27,621 nt of DNA from the NCBI GenBank assembly GCA_045587185.1, contig JAZNBS010000007.1:1-27621 (forward strand), in the 5' to 3' direction. Positions within the stretch are counted from its first letter, which is position 1, and every line of letters starts with the position of its first letter. This document shows, piece after piece, positions 8,191 to 16,489 of the stretch. The stretch comes from UMGS172 sp045587185. Lineage in GTDB: Bacteria > Bacillota > Clostridia > Oscillospirales > Acutalibacteraceae. The notes under the pieces were generated by a model. It saw only the letters and a program-made list of their open reading frames with translations. It did not search any database and was not told the origin of the DNA. Position numbers and translations under genes: made by a program.

Positions 8191-8223
8191 AAGAAGCCTG
8201 ACGGCAATGCCGTCAGGCTTCTT
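8191..8223. terminator. Bidirectional terminator between GH2 and CDF genes
   Basis: A perfect 15-bp stem, 8191-8205 with 8209-8223 (core GCCTGACGGC), has a three-base AAT loop and is followed on the right by AAGTTTT. It separates two convergent genes and can serve both. Confidence 0.92.
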
Positions 8224-8233
8224 AAGTTTTAAA

Positions 8234-9421
8234 TCAATGTTGTCCGCCTGAAAAATCGTGGTCAACCGTTATCACACATTGATAGGTTTTATCAATGTCG
8301 GCGGCAAGACCTTGAATGGCGGCGCGTATCTGTTTGTGGGAAAGGGCGCAATCGGTGGGCACGCACACGTCAAAAATGAGATTGTTTTGCTTTTCGCCTT
8401 TGACCATTCTGAAATCGTGCAGAGTCATTCCCTTGTGGAACTCGTCAATCTTTTTTGCCATCAATTCTCTTGCACGGTTGACATCCTCATCATCGGTGAC
8501 AATGGGGTCCATATGTATAACGGCTTCAATGCCCGTTTTTTCCTTTATCACGCGCTCGCAGAGGTCTATTTTTTCGTGTAACACCAAAATATTACCCTTG
8601 GCAGGCACCTCAACGTGCAAGGACACAAATCCGCGGTTGGGACCGTAGTTATGTACTATCATATCGTGAATGCCGAGAAAATCGGGGTCGGCCATAACAA
8701 TATCTTTGATACTGTCCACCGTGTCAGGGTCGGGTGCGAGGCCGATAAGCGGATCCATTGTTTCCATAAGGCTCTTGTATCCCGAGTACAGGATGAACAG
8801 GGCGACCAGTATACCCACAACGGGGTCAAGATACTTTACAAAACTCACGTTTGGCAACAGTTTGCAGGTAAGCGCAACCACAAGAACGGCACCCGTTGAA
8901 ATGCAGTCGTTAAGGCTGTCCTGTGCCGTGGCCGTTAAAGCACCCGAGTTTATTTTTTTGCCCAAGGAACGGTTGAACAGCGCCATCCAAAGTTTTATGA
9001 GAATAGAAACGGTCAGAATGATTATGGGCACAAGGCCTGCTTCGGGGACCGATGGGTCTGAAAGTTTGGTCGCCGATTCGGTAAGCAGTTCAAAACCGAC
9101 CACCATAATAAGCACCGAAACCAATGCTGCCGACATATATTCCATCCGTCCGTGACCAAAGGGGTGCTCTGGGTCTGCGGGTTTGGATGCAAGTTTGAAG
9201 CCAAGCATCGTGACCACTGAGGAACCCATATCAGAGAAGTTGTTAAAGGCGTCGGCTATCATGGAGACAGAACCGGAAAGCGAGCCTGCTAAGAACTTTA
9301 TTATAAAAAGCAGGAGGTTACAAAGAACGCCGACGATACCCGCCAGCGTTCCGCATTTACCTCTCACATTTTTGTCGGCAAGGTCACCATTTATGAAAAT
9401 TTTAAGAAGTAATTTTGTCAT
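8234..9421 (-). CDS. Cation diffusion facilitator (CDF) metal exporter
   Basis: The 395-residue membrane protein exports divalent metal in exchange for protons. The first membrane helix begins near residue 27. The metal site in helix 2 reads ADAFNNFSD (Asn60, Asp64), HPFGHGRMEY follows helix 2, and helix 5 carries AQDSLND (Asp168, Asp172). About six helices run to residue 218, followed by a cytoplasmic C-terminal domain (about 220-300) and an extra roughly 80-residue second regulatory-like domain. The Asn-Asp / Asp-Asp site lacks the histidine usual in zinc-specific members, so manganese or iron is likelier than zinc; this is inference. Its ATG overlaps the ddl stop as ATGA (9418-9421), so it is translationally coupled as the last gene of the leftward operon. 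Confidence 0.93.
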   Translation of the reverse strand: MTKLLLKIFINGDLADKNVRGKCGTLAGIVGVLCNLLLFIIKFLAGSLSGSVSMIADAFNNFSDMGSSVVTMLGFKLASKPADPEHPFGHGRMEYMSAALVSVLIMVVGFELLTESATKLSDPSVPEAGLVPIIILTVSILIKLWMALFNRSLGKKINSGALTATAQDSLNDCISTGAVLVVALTCKLLPNVSFVKYLDPVVGILVALFILYSGYKSLMETMDPLIGLAPDPDTVDSIKDIVMADPDFLGIHDMIVHNYGPNRGFVSLHVEVPAKGNILVLHEKIDLCERVIKEKTGIEAVIHMDPIVTDDEDVNRARELMAKKIDEFHKGMTLHDFRMVKGEKQNNLIFDVCVPTDCALSHKQIRAAIQGLAADIDKTYQCVITVDHDFSGGQH

Positions 9422-10602
9422 ATCTTTCCTTTAGACCCCTTTTGTCCGAAACTTGTTTCGTTTAGAATATTAGTGTCAATAGTGAACATGGTGTTTTCGC
9501 GTTCACGCTGACGCTTGAAGGCAAGTTCGATAAGACGGTCGCAAAGTTCGGGGTATTTTACCCCCGTAGCCTCCCAAAGATAGAACGAAAGCGAGCCGGG
9601 GATGGTATTTATTTCGTTGACATAGACCTTGTCGTTGTCGTCGCCGTCCATCAGAAAGTCGATACGTACAACACCTGAAGCACCGATGGCCTTGAAGGTC
9701 TCAACGGCTATTTTTTGAATTTCTTCGGTTTTGTCAACGCTGAGTTCGGCAGGCAGTTTACGGCTTAAAGAGGCCATACCTTTAGAGCCTGATTTACCTG
9801 CGTTTGCACGGTATTTGTCATCATATGATAAAATTTTATCGTGAGCAACAGGTTCCTCCAAAGCCGAAGCCTTGCAGTCATTACGGTCACCCAAAACCGA
9901 GCAGTTTATTTCACGCAGATTTGAAACTGCGTGCTCGACCAACACACGGTCGGCAAAACTGCAGGCCATATCAATGGCAGTGCTAAGTTCGGTCTCACTG
10001 TCAACCTTGGAAATGCCAACGCTTGAACCTAAATTTGCAGGCTTAACTATAAGCGGAAATCCAATTTCTTTGACAAGACGGTCGGCAATCTCGTCAGATT
10101 TCAATGCCCAATCCCTTGCGCCGAAATCAATGCAACGCAAAGTGGGAATCCCACGGTCAAGGAGAACGTTTTTGAAAAGCACCTTGTCCATACCCAGTGC
10201 CGATGACATAACATCGCAACCAACGTAAGGCAGACCCAAGGTTTCGATATAGCCTTGAATAGAGCCGTCCTCACAGTTGGTGCCGTGGACGATGGGGAAA
10301 CAGATGTCGATATTCATATCCTTTTTCTTGAAAAGACCGCCCTTAAGATTTACCATTACGGTCTTGTTGCCCTTGGGCACAAAGGTTACGGGGTCGGAAT
10401 GCTTTTCAGGGCATCCTTGGCGAAAGGTTGCAATATCCATAAGTGCTTCGCCTGAGTAAAACACCGACTGTTTTGACATATAAACGGGGATAACGTTGTA
10501 TTTTTCGCGGTCAATGTTACCCATTGCCTGAACGGCCGATATTATGGAAATCTCGTGTTCAACACTGCGTCCGCCAAAAAATACTGCTACATTTGTCTTC
10601 AT
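9418..10602 (-). CDS. ddl: D-alanine--D-alanine ligase
   Basis: The 394-residue ATP-grasp enzyme joins two D-alanines for peptidoglycan. It starts VAVFFGGRSVEHEISIIS, the Ddl signature. The ATP-grasp lysine segment is PLIVKPANLGSSVGISKV, and the metal/phosphate site is VNEINTIPGSLSFY near the C-terminus. The omega loop keeps a Lys-Tyr (SYDDKYR), as in D-Ala-using enzymes, rather than the His of VanA-type D-lactate ligases, so ordinary D-Ala-D-Ala is expected. It is longer than the usual 300-360 residues, with an extra tail of about 40 residues after the last barrel motif. ATG 10602 follows AGAGG; the frame is open to 10620. It sits between the MurF-like gene, which uses its product, and the overlapping CDF gene. 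Confidence 0.93.
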   Translation of the reverse strand: MKTNVAVFFGGRSVEHEISIISAVQAMGNIDREKYNVIPVYMSKQSVFYSGEALMDIATFRQGCPEKHSDPVTFVPKGNKTVMVNLKGGLFKKKDMNIDICFPIVHGTNCEDGSIQGYIETLGLPYVGCDVMSSALGMDKVLFKNVLLDRGIPTLRCIDFGARDWALKSDEIADRLVKEIGFPLIVKPANLGSSVGISKVDSETELSTAIDMACSFADRVLVEHAVSNLREINCSVLGDRNDCKASALEEPVAHDKILSYDDKYRANAGKSGSKGMASLSRKLPAELSVDKTEEIQKIAVETFKAIGASGVVRIDFLMDGDDNDKVYVNEINTIPGSLSFYLWEATGVKYPELCDRLIELAFKRQRERENTMFTIDTNILNETSFGQKGSKGKI

Positions 10603-10631
10603 AAATAAAGCCTCTTTCAAAGATGGTATTG

Positions 10632-12224
10632 TTAATCCAGATAATTGTCGGGAAGGTCGTTTTCAAAAAGGATGGCAGTGTTTTTGTCACACATAGGCGA
10701 GAAAATGCCCATAGCCTCTTTAAAACTTGATACAACATAAAGATTCTGTTCGGGGAAATTTTGCGATTTTACACCCTCTGCCAACGGCACAGAACGCTTT
10801 TTGCCGACAAGAATGATAATATCGGCGTGCTTTGCGGCCTCTTGACCAAGTCTCAGGTTGGCCTCATATTCCTTGTCACCAAGTTCAACCAAACCGGGGG
10901 TGACAAGGATTTTTTTCATACCCTCAAAGCAACCGAGAACCTTTGCGGCCTCAAGGCAACCCTCGGGGTTTGAGTTGTAAGCATCATCAATAAGCGTCGC
11001 GCCGTTTATATAGGGTTTCAACTGCAAACGGTGCGGGACGGGTTTCAGTTTGGAAACGGCGTAGGCTATTTCTTCAGGGGTAAGACCTAAATCAAGTGCC
11101 ACGCATGCGGCGGCAGTGATGTTCAAAGCGTTGTGATAACCGAGCAGGCGAGAGGTCACTTTAAATTGGTGTTCCTTATACTTCACCGTAACAGTAAGGC
11201 CTCTTGGCGAATAGGAAATATCGGTTGATTTGCAGTCACAATCGGTTGTTCCATAGGTAACGCTGTCATAATCTTCACTGTTGGATTTGATGTAACCGTT
11301 GTCACTGTTTAGGTACATCTTACCGCCTTTATGCTTCACCCAATCGGCAAGTTCAAACTTAGTGGAAACAACCGTTTCAATGTTGCCGAAAGTATCGAGA
11401 TGCTGAGGGCCTATAGAGGTGATAACGCCTATATCGGGGTTGGCTATCATACAGTCTTCTTTTATGTCACCTTTGCGTTTTGCACCCATCTCACAGACGA
11501 AAATCTGAGTGGTGGGCTTAAGGTCACGGCGCACAGTGATGACAATGCCCATCGGCGTGTTGTAGTTTTCCGGGGTAACAAGGGTGTTGTACTTTTCACT
11601 CAAAATTCTGCCAAGAATAAACTTGGTACTTGTCTTGCCGTAACTACCTGTAACACCGATGACCTTCATATTCTTCATTGATTGAAGAATCTTCCGGGCA
11701 TCGTTGACATAGTAGTTGGAAATCGCCTTTTCAACAGGCTTCATCGCAAAAAGCGAAACAAAGGTCGCTATCTCGGGCAGAGCGCACATCAAGAACAAAA
11801 CACCTTTAAGTGCGTTGCCGGCCGTGTCAGGCAAAAGGACCGATAATGCGGCAACACAAAGCAAGATAATACCTGCGGCCGTCCACATACGTTTGACCCT
11901 TGCCGTGACAACAAGTTTTTTGATAGATTTTTTGTTGAGGCTCATTGACCTGCGTGCCGTGATAAACAAAACCAGCAAAAGCACAGCAAAAATCACAATG
12001 CAAGGCACAGTTCTTAAACTCAACGCAAAGAATGCGCCAACCGAGCCGAGCAGGCTAATGATAACATACAAAAGCCGTCTTATCTTAAACGAGCCTTTAT
12101 ACCACCGCCAATATCTTACGGCAAAATAGGAATTTTGCTGTAACATCTGAAACTGACGGGTTAAACCCACTGTTCCGAAAACGGCACAAAGAACGCCAAA
12201 ACAAATTGAAATGATAATATCCAA
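10632..12224 (-). CDS. murF: Membrane-anchored MurF-like Mur ligase
   Basis: The C-terminal two thirds is a Mur ligase. It has the ATP-binding loop GVTGSYGKTSTK near residue 190, the carbamylated-lysine region CEMGAKRKGDI, the ADNYNPS-like DDAYNSNPEG with HR upstream (VPHRLQ), and the C-terminal ligase domain (GLVELG). The best fit is MurF, which adds D-Ala-D-Ala to UDP-MurNAc-tripeptide. Unlike classical MurF of about 450 residues, it has an N-terminal region of about 165 residues with roughly five hydrophobic segments (about 4-20, 50-70, 75-90, 115-133, 140-160). The start is chosen by GAGGTG at 12229-12234, which sits six bases before TTG 12224. The frame is open to GTG 12233, but that codon overlaps the binding site. 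It lies directly upstream of ddl, 29 bases apart, which supports the assignment. Confidence 0.85.
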   Translation of the reverse strand: MDIIISICFGVLCAVFGTVGLTRQFQMLQQNSYFAVRYWRWYKGSFKIRRLLYVIISLLGSVGAFFALSLRTVPCIVIFAVLLLVLFITARRSMSLNKKSIKKLVVTARVKRMWTAAGIILLCVAALSVLLPDTAGNALKGVLFLMCALPEIATFVSLFAMKPVEKAISNYYVNDARKILQSMKNMKVIGVTGSYGKTSTKFILGRILSEKYNTLVTPENYNTPMGIVITVRRDLKPTTQIFVCEMGAKRKGDIKEDCMIANPDIGVITSIGPQHLDTFGNIETVVSTKFELADWVKHKGGKMYLNSDNGYIKSNSEDYDSVTYGTTDCDCKSTDISYSPRGLTVTVKYKEHQFKVTSRLLGYHNALNITAAACVALDLGLTPEEIAYAVSKLKPVPHRLQLKPYINGATLIDDAYNSNPEGCLEAAKVLGCFEGMKKILVTPGLVELGDKEYEANLRLGQEAAKHADIIILVGKKRSVPLAEGVKSQNFPEQNLYVVSSFKEAMGIFSPMCDKNTAILFENDLPDNYLD

Positions 12225-12248
12225 AAAAGTCACCTCAAAAATTAGGAT

Positions 12249-13007
12249 TTAGGGAAGAAAACTCCTCAAAATCGACTGGGCTTCGTGCGGCTTTTCAACA
12301 AATGACCAGTGCCCCGTGCCTTTTATCACACAAAGTCCGCAATCAGGGATGATTTTTTCGATTTTCTTAGCCATATAAAGAGGTGTTGCCGTGTCATTCT
12401 CACCCCAGATAAGCAAGGTAGAGGCGCTGATGCCGTCAAGATAAGCCGTCATATCGTCGTTGACAAGGTTGACCAAGGTTTTTCGCATAACCTCAGGTGC
12501 CGAGTTATAATCGGCCGAGCCAAAGTGGTTTCGTGCCTTTTGCAAAGTATCTTTGGTGTGGTTTCGGATAACGGGCAAGGTCAAAAACCACTTAACCGTC
12601 TTAAAGGTACGCACCTTACACCATTTTTTTAAACTGAATTTAGGTTTAATGCCCGCGGCATCAATAAAAACAATCTTTCGGGGGTTCATAAGTCCGCTAC
12701 CCGCAAGTTTCATAATAACACGTCCCCCGTGCGAGTGCCCGACTAAAATCGGATTGCTTATATTCAAGGCACTGCAAAACTCCATAACCAGTGCGACATA
12801 GTCATTTATATCCAAAGGTCTTTCGGGCAGGTCGGACTTTCCGCAACCCGGAAAATCAAGTGCGACAAGACGGCACTTGTCCCTCAATGTGTTGATAACA
12901 CCTTTATAAGAATCGCACGATGCGCCCCAACCGTGAAGCAGTAAAACAACGGGACCGTCGCCCTCGTCAATATAATTGAGTTTCATTCCGCAACAGGTTA
13001 TAAACAC
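12249..13007 (-). CDS. Alpha/beta-fold hydrolase
   Basis: The 252-residue protein has a complete catalytic triad: Ser92 in the nucleophile elbow GHSHGG, Asp205 in WGENDTATP, and His233 in GTGHWSF. The oxyanion-hole segment is LLLHGWGAS and a cap region lies at about 120-185. Substrate is unknown; esters, lipids and peptides all occur in the family. No signal peptide is visible. The start is assigned to GTG 13007 because GGGGG lies eight bases before it; the open frame extends to 13022. A later ATG (MKLNYID) is possible and would lose only seven residues. It is the first gene of the four-gene operon, 24 bases before the MurF-like gene, so a role connected with the envelope is plausible but unproven. 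Confidence 0.88.
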   Translation of the reverse strand: MFITCCGMKLNYIDEGDGPVVLLLHGWGASCDSYKGVINTLRDKCRLVALDFPGCGKSDLPERPLDINDYVALVMEFCSALNISNPILVGHSHGGRVIMKLAGSGLMNPRKIVFIDAAGIKPKFSLKKWCKVRTFKTVKWFLTLPVIRNHTKDTLQKARNHFGSADYNSAPEVMRKTLVNLVNDDMTAYLDGISASTLLIWGENDTATPLYMAKKIEKIIPDCGLCVIKGTGHWSFVEKPHEAQSILRSFLP

Positions 13008-13060
13008 GACTTGCACCCCCAAAAAGACACACTTTCACTAATATAATGTACCAATTATAT

Positions 13061-13069
13061 ATTATAGCA
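13061..13069 (-). promoter_or_regulatory. Extended -10 promoter of the cell-wall operon
   Basis: The complementary strand carries TGCTATAAT, an extended -10 element. It is about 55 bases before the GTG of the first gene of the operon. No good -35 hexamer is seen at the expected place, which is tolerated with an extended -10. The surrounding 13023-13179 is AT-rich and holds no gene that I can support. Confidence 0.5.
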
Positions 13070-13179
13070 AACAATACCGCAAAATAGAAGAGTGTATTTG
13101 CAATTTTCTGAAATTTTTTTATAACAATATGAATTTGATAAATTTGTCTTTTGATTCTAGAAAATTCATTATAATACCG

Positions 13180-13216
13180 CAAAAGCGACCGCCTTAGTGC
13201 AAGACGGTCGCTTTTG
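13180..13216 (-). terminator. Hairpin after the small XRE gene
   Basis: The arms at 13180-13191 and 13205-13216 (CAAAAGCGACCG and its complement) extend through CTT/AAG with one mismatch. It begins directly at the stop codon of the leftward XRE gene. The T-rich part lies within the stem, so it is a modest rather than strong terminator. Confidence 0.7.
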
Positions 13217-13411
13217 TTAATCCACAAGTCCTAATATGCGGTCAGCCGAAACACCGTAAAATTTTGTAAGTTCAATCAAAACCTCGGTTGGTATTTCAAG
13301 AAGACCGTTTTCATAACGTGAGTACGTTGCTTGACTTATCTTTAATATTTCGGCGAGTTGAGACTTACCATAACACTTATCTTTCCCAAAACTGCGAATT
13401 CTTTTATGCAT
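13217..13411 (-). CDS. Small XRE-type HTH protein
   Basis: The 64-residue protein is a single helix-turn-helix domain. The recognition helix ISQATYSRYENG and following PTEVLIELTKFYGVSADRILGL are textbook XRE/Cro sequence. The first part, RSFGKDKCYGKSQLAEIL, is unusual: the normal acidic-then-LTQ(K/E)E text of helix 1-2 is missing or altered. ATG 13411 follows GGTGAT; the open frame runs to 13477 without a better site. It lies 49 bases after the PiT stop, with AT-rich TATATTATATAAT in the gap that could be its own promoter, and ends in a hairpin. Its target is unknown. Confidence 0.75.
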   Translation of the reverse strand: MHKRIRSFGKDKCYGKSQLAEILKISQATYSRYENGLLEIPTEVLIELTKFYGVSADRILGLVD

Positions 13412-13460
13412 ATTTATCACCGAAATTATTATATAATATACGCAAATTGCACATTGGCTG

Positions 13461-14495
13461 TTATGGAGTAATTGCACAACACGTTAATAGTTTTGTGAAA
13501 AAGAAACCAAGTGCGGCCGAAACGGGAAAGGTCAGCAACCACACAAGAGCCATCCATTTAAAAGAGTTGAGTTGTGAGCCGAAACGGTGGCATAAAAGCC
13601 CTGCACCAAGCACGGCAGAGGATTTGGCGTGGGTGGTTGAGGCAGGCAATCCAAAGGCCGATAAAATCAGCAGACCGACGGCTGAAATAAGGTCGGACGC
13701 GAAGCCTGAGGCGGGGTCGCTCGGCGCAAATCCTCTCAGGGTTTTTATTATTTTTCTGCCACCCAAAAGCGTGCCGAGTGATATCACGGTGGCCGAGACA
13801 AGCACCGTCCATATCGGCACCGTGACGTCGGTTGGTTTGTTGTTTGAACCCAGCGCCGATGCCAAGGTCAGCACACCTGCCAACTTTTGTCCGTCCTGTG
13901 CACCGTGTGAAAATGAAGACAAAGCGGCCCCCAACACCTGCAAGCGTTTAAAAGAGTTCTGCATAAACCCAATCCGTGTTTTTAAAATATGTGCCGTGAA
14001 ATACGAAAGAAACACTACGGGCAAGGTTGAAAGAACAATACCGAAGAGGGCTTTGAGCCATTCGGCGCCGTTCAATACCGAAAATCCGCCGCCTGCAACC
14101 GCCGCTCCCGAAAGTGCGGCCATTAGCGCATGACTTTCGCTTGTGGGAAGACCTAACTTCAACGCAATCAACGCCCACAACACCACCGAAACCATTGCAC
14201 TGCCCAATGCAGGAAGGGCAAGGTCGCCCAAATCCGACAAACCTGAGATATTGTATATACTCACGGCCACCGAACTACCCATAAAACACATTACCGATGC
14301 GCCAAAAAAATTGCAAACAGCAGAAAGTAAAATCGCAGTGTTAGGTTTCACCGCGCCCGAATGAATGGCAGTGGCAATGTTCACGGGCGCATCGGTCCAC
14401 CCGTTGACCAACATCAGCAAAACGGACGAAATAATCGCCAAAAATCCCAACGGCGTTGTCATACAACAATACAGAGTTTCAAAAATACTGTCCAC
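13461..14495 (-). CDS. PiT-family inorganic phosphate transporter
   Basis: The 344-residue membrane protein belongs to the PiT family, which takes up metal-phosphate complexes with protons or sodium. The two inverted repeats are marked by NGWTDAPVNIAT (from residue 31) and SSFSHGAQDGQK (about 194-205), variants of the family GANDxxN signature. The motifs LPTSESHAL and LPASTTHAKSS, one in each half, are also characteristic. About ten membrane helices are visible. The GTG at 14495 is the likely start: an AAGGGGG site precedes it by seven bases, and a nearer GGAGGT directly abuts it. ATG 14462 is an alternative. No PhoU-like partner (DUF47) is next to it, which is unusual for PiT operons. It diverges from the GH13 gene. 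Confidence 0.92.
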   Translation of the reverse strand: MDSIFETLYCCMTTPLGFLAIISSVLLMLVNGWTDAPVNIATAIHSGAVKPNTAILLSAVCNFFGASVMCFMGSSVAVSIYNISGLSDLGDLALPALGSAMVSVVLWALIALKLGLPTSESHALMAALSGAAVAGGGFSVLNGAEWLKALFGIVLSTLPVVFLSYFTAHILKTRIGFMQNSFKRLQVLGAALSSFSHGAQDGQKLAGVLTLASALGSNNKPTDVTVPIWTVLVSATVISLGTLLGGRKIIKTLRGFAPSDPASGFASDLISAVGLLILSAFGLPASTTHAKSSAVLGAGLLCHRFGSQLNSFKWMALVWLLTFPVSAALGFFFTKLLTCCAITP

Positions 14496-14527
14496 ACCTC
14501 CGCCCCCTTAACTTTTATATATAACTC

Positions 14528-14556
14528 TTGAAAAATGTGAGGAAATAGGGTATTAT
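14528..14556 (+). promoter_or_regulatory. Sigma-A promoter of the GH13 gene
   Basis: TTGAAA (14528-14533), a 17-base spacer and TATTAT (14551-14556) lie 31 bases before the ATG of the alpha-glucan hydrolase. GAGGTG at 14575-14580 is the ribosome binding site. Confidence 0.78.
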
Positions 14557-14587
14557 ATGTTGGTACACTGCTCCGAGGTGGATTGAA

Positions 14588-16447
14588 ATGAAATTTATCC
14601 CTTATGATTCACGAGATGTTTTATATAAATTGCCGTTTGGTGCCGTCAGAGAAGATGAAAAGGTAACCTTACGGCTTCTTTTGCACCGTGACGCAAAATG
14701 TTCGGGTGCTTTTCTAAAACTGCGTGAGGATTCGGGACGCGAACAGTTTGTATTGATGGCGGCCGACGAATATTATGATGATGGTTACCGGTGGTATAAG
14801 GTAACTGTTAATCTTCGCGAAGGTCTTTATTGGTACAGTTTTTGTTTTGATTCGCCGTGGGGGAGACAGTTTGTTACACGTTTCAAGTTCGGAGAGGGGC
14901 ACGTTTCCCGTGACGGCGGTGAATGGCAACTCACGGTTTATGAAAAATCATACAAAACGCCTGACTGTTTTAAGGGCGGAATAATTTATCAGATATTCCC
15001 CGACCGTTTTTATGATTCGGGGACTGCAAAGTCCAGTGTCCCCGAAGACCGTTTTATCCAGACCGACCGAACAGCCACTCCTGAATACCGTCAGTTGGGT
15101 GAAAATTGTTCGCTTGGCAACGATTATTACGGCGGCGACCTTGAGGGTGTGCGTCAGAAACTGCCTTATTTGGAAGAGTTGGGCGTCAGCATTATTTATC
15201 TCAACCCCATTTTTGAAGCCCATTCCAATCACCGTTACAACACAGCCGATTATATGAAGATAGACCCAATGCTCGGCACTGAAGAGGACCTCAAAAGGCT
15301 TTGTGACGATGCTAAAAAATTTGGAATTTCAATAATTCTTGACGGTGTATTTTCCCACACGGGTGATGACAGTATTTACTTCAACCGTTACAAACGTTAT
15401 GACTCGGTGGGTGCTTTTGAATCGCAGGAGTCGGAATTTTTCAACTGGTACAACTTTCACAGTTGGCCCAACCGTTACAGTGCGTGGTGGGGGGTCCCCA
15501 GCCTACCTGAAACAAACGAAAACAACGCCGATTTCACCGAGTTTATCACAGGGCGCAACGGCGTGTTGAGAAAGTGGCTCCGCCTTGGTGTTTCAGGTTG
15601 GAGACTCGATGTTGCCGACGAACTGCCCGATGCCTTTCTTGATAAGATACGCAAGGCCGTAAAGAGCGAGAAAAAGGATGCTCTTATTATAGGCGAGGTT
15701 TGGGAAGATGCCACAAACAAGATAAGTTACGGTGTCCGACGCAGATATTTGAGAGGAAAACAACTCGATTCGGTTATGAACTATCCGTTTGCTTCGGCTT
15801 TGGTGAAGTTTTTGACGGGCGGAAGCGGACAAGACCTTGAGGATGCCGTTATGACGGTTTGCGAAAACTATCCCAGAAATGCGTTAAGGCTTCTGATGAA
15901 CCATATCGGCACGCATGACACCGAACGTATTTTAACGGCACTCGGCGGGGAACCCGCTTCGGGCAGAGGCCGAGCATGGCAAGCCGAAAAGCGAATGAGC
16001 GAACGCCAGATGTGGTACGCCAAAAAACTGCTTTATATTGCCGCGCTCTTGCAATACACCCTGCCCGGAATTCCGTCACTGTATTACGGTGACGAGGCAG
16101 GTATGGAAGGTTACGGCGACCCATTCTGCCGCGGATTTTATCCTTGGGGGAAAGAGGACGGTTATCTTGTGGATTTCTACAAGCGTCTGGGTCAGTTCAG
16201 AAGGTCTTGCGAAGCCTTTTCTGACGGCGATTTTGTTCCCGTTTCATCGGGGGCAGGGCACATTGCCTTTATCAGAAAGGGTGAGACCGAGAGTGTATTG
16301 ATTTGTGCGAACCGTTGGCATGAGCAACAGGTAATCTCGATAGGTCACGGTTGGGAACAGGCTGAAGTCGTGTTCGGGTATATGCCGCAAAACGGCCTTG
16401 TAAAAATAGACGGTCTTGGATTTACTGTTCTGAGAAAAAAGATATGA
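14588..16447 (+). CDS. GH13 alpha-amylase family enzyme (neopullulanase/cyclomaltodextrinase type)
   Basis: The 619-residue enzyme cleaves alpha-glucans. An N-terminal beta domain (about 1-120) resembles the CBM34-like module of neopullulanases and cyclomaltodextrinases. The GH13 barrel starts at IIYQIFPDRF (132-141). Conserved regions: ILDGVFSHTG (250-259), GWRLDVADE with nucleophile Asp341, IGEVWED with acid/base Glu370, and HIGTHDTER with Asp444 as transition-state stabiliser. GIPSLYYGDEAGMEG lies near the end of the barrel and a C-terminal beta domain closes the protein. Without a signal peptide it probably degrades imported maltodextrins. Exact specificity (maltogenic, pullulan, cyclodextrin) cannot be read. 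It stands alone between its own promoter and a strong terminator, divergent from the PiT gene. Confidence 0.94.
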   Translation: MKFIPYDSRDVLYKLPFGAVREDEKVTLRLLLHRDAKCSGAFLKLREDSGREQFVLMAADEYYDDGYRWYKVTVNLREGLYWYSFCFDSPWGRQFVTRFKFGEGHVSRDGGEWQLTVYEKSYKTPDCFKGGIIYQIFPDRFYDSGTAKSSVPEDRFIQTDRTATPEYRQLGENCSLGNDYYGGDLEGVRQKLPYLEELGVSIIYLNPIFEAHSNHRYNTADYMKIDPMLGTEEDLKRLCDDAKKFGISIILDGVFSHTGDDSIYFNRYKRYDSVGAFESQESEFFNWYNFHSWPNRYSAWWGVPSLPETNENNADFTEFITGRNGVLRKWLRLGVSGWRLDVADELPDAFLDKIRKAVKSEKKDALIIGEVWEDATNKISYGVRRRYLRGKQLDSVMNYPFASALVKFLTGGSGQDLEDAVMTVCENYPRNALRLLMNHIGTHDTERILTALGGEPASGRGRAWQAEKRMSERQMWYAKKLLYIAALLQYTLPGIPSLYYGDEAGMEGYGDPFCRGFYPWGKEDGYLVDFYKRLGQFRRSCEAFSDGDFVPVSSGAGHIAFIRKGETESVLICANRWHEQQVISIGHGWEQAEVVFGYMPQNGLVKIDGLGFTVLRKKI

Positions 16448-16453
16448 CGCTGA

Positions 16454-16489
16454 AGCACACGCAATAGAAGATTGCGTGTGCTTTTTTTT
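16454..16489 (+). terminator. Rho-independent terminator of the GH13 gene
   Basis: A 12-bp stem, AGCACACGCAAT (16454-16465) with its complement at 16471-16482, has a five-base loop and is followed by a run of eight T to 16489. It overlaps the last bases of the convergent peptidase gene. Confidence 0.95.

Noticed and set aside
9418..10602. Vancomycin-resistance-type D-Ala-D-Lac/D-Ser ligase
   Set aside because: The omega loop keeps Lys-Tyr as in ordinary Ddl and no vanH, vanX or vanT genes are nearby.
13288..14133. 281-codon open frame opposite the PiT transporter gene
   Set aside because: The opposite strand encodes a clear PiT protein with both signature motifs; the antisense translation is low-complexity and crosses two real genes.
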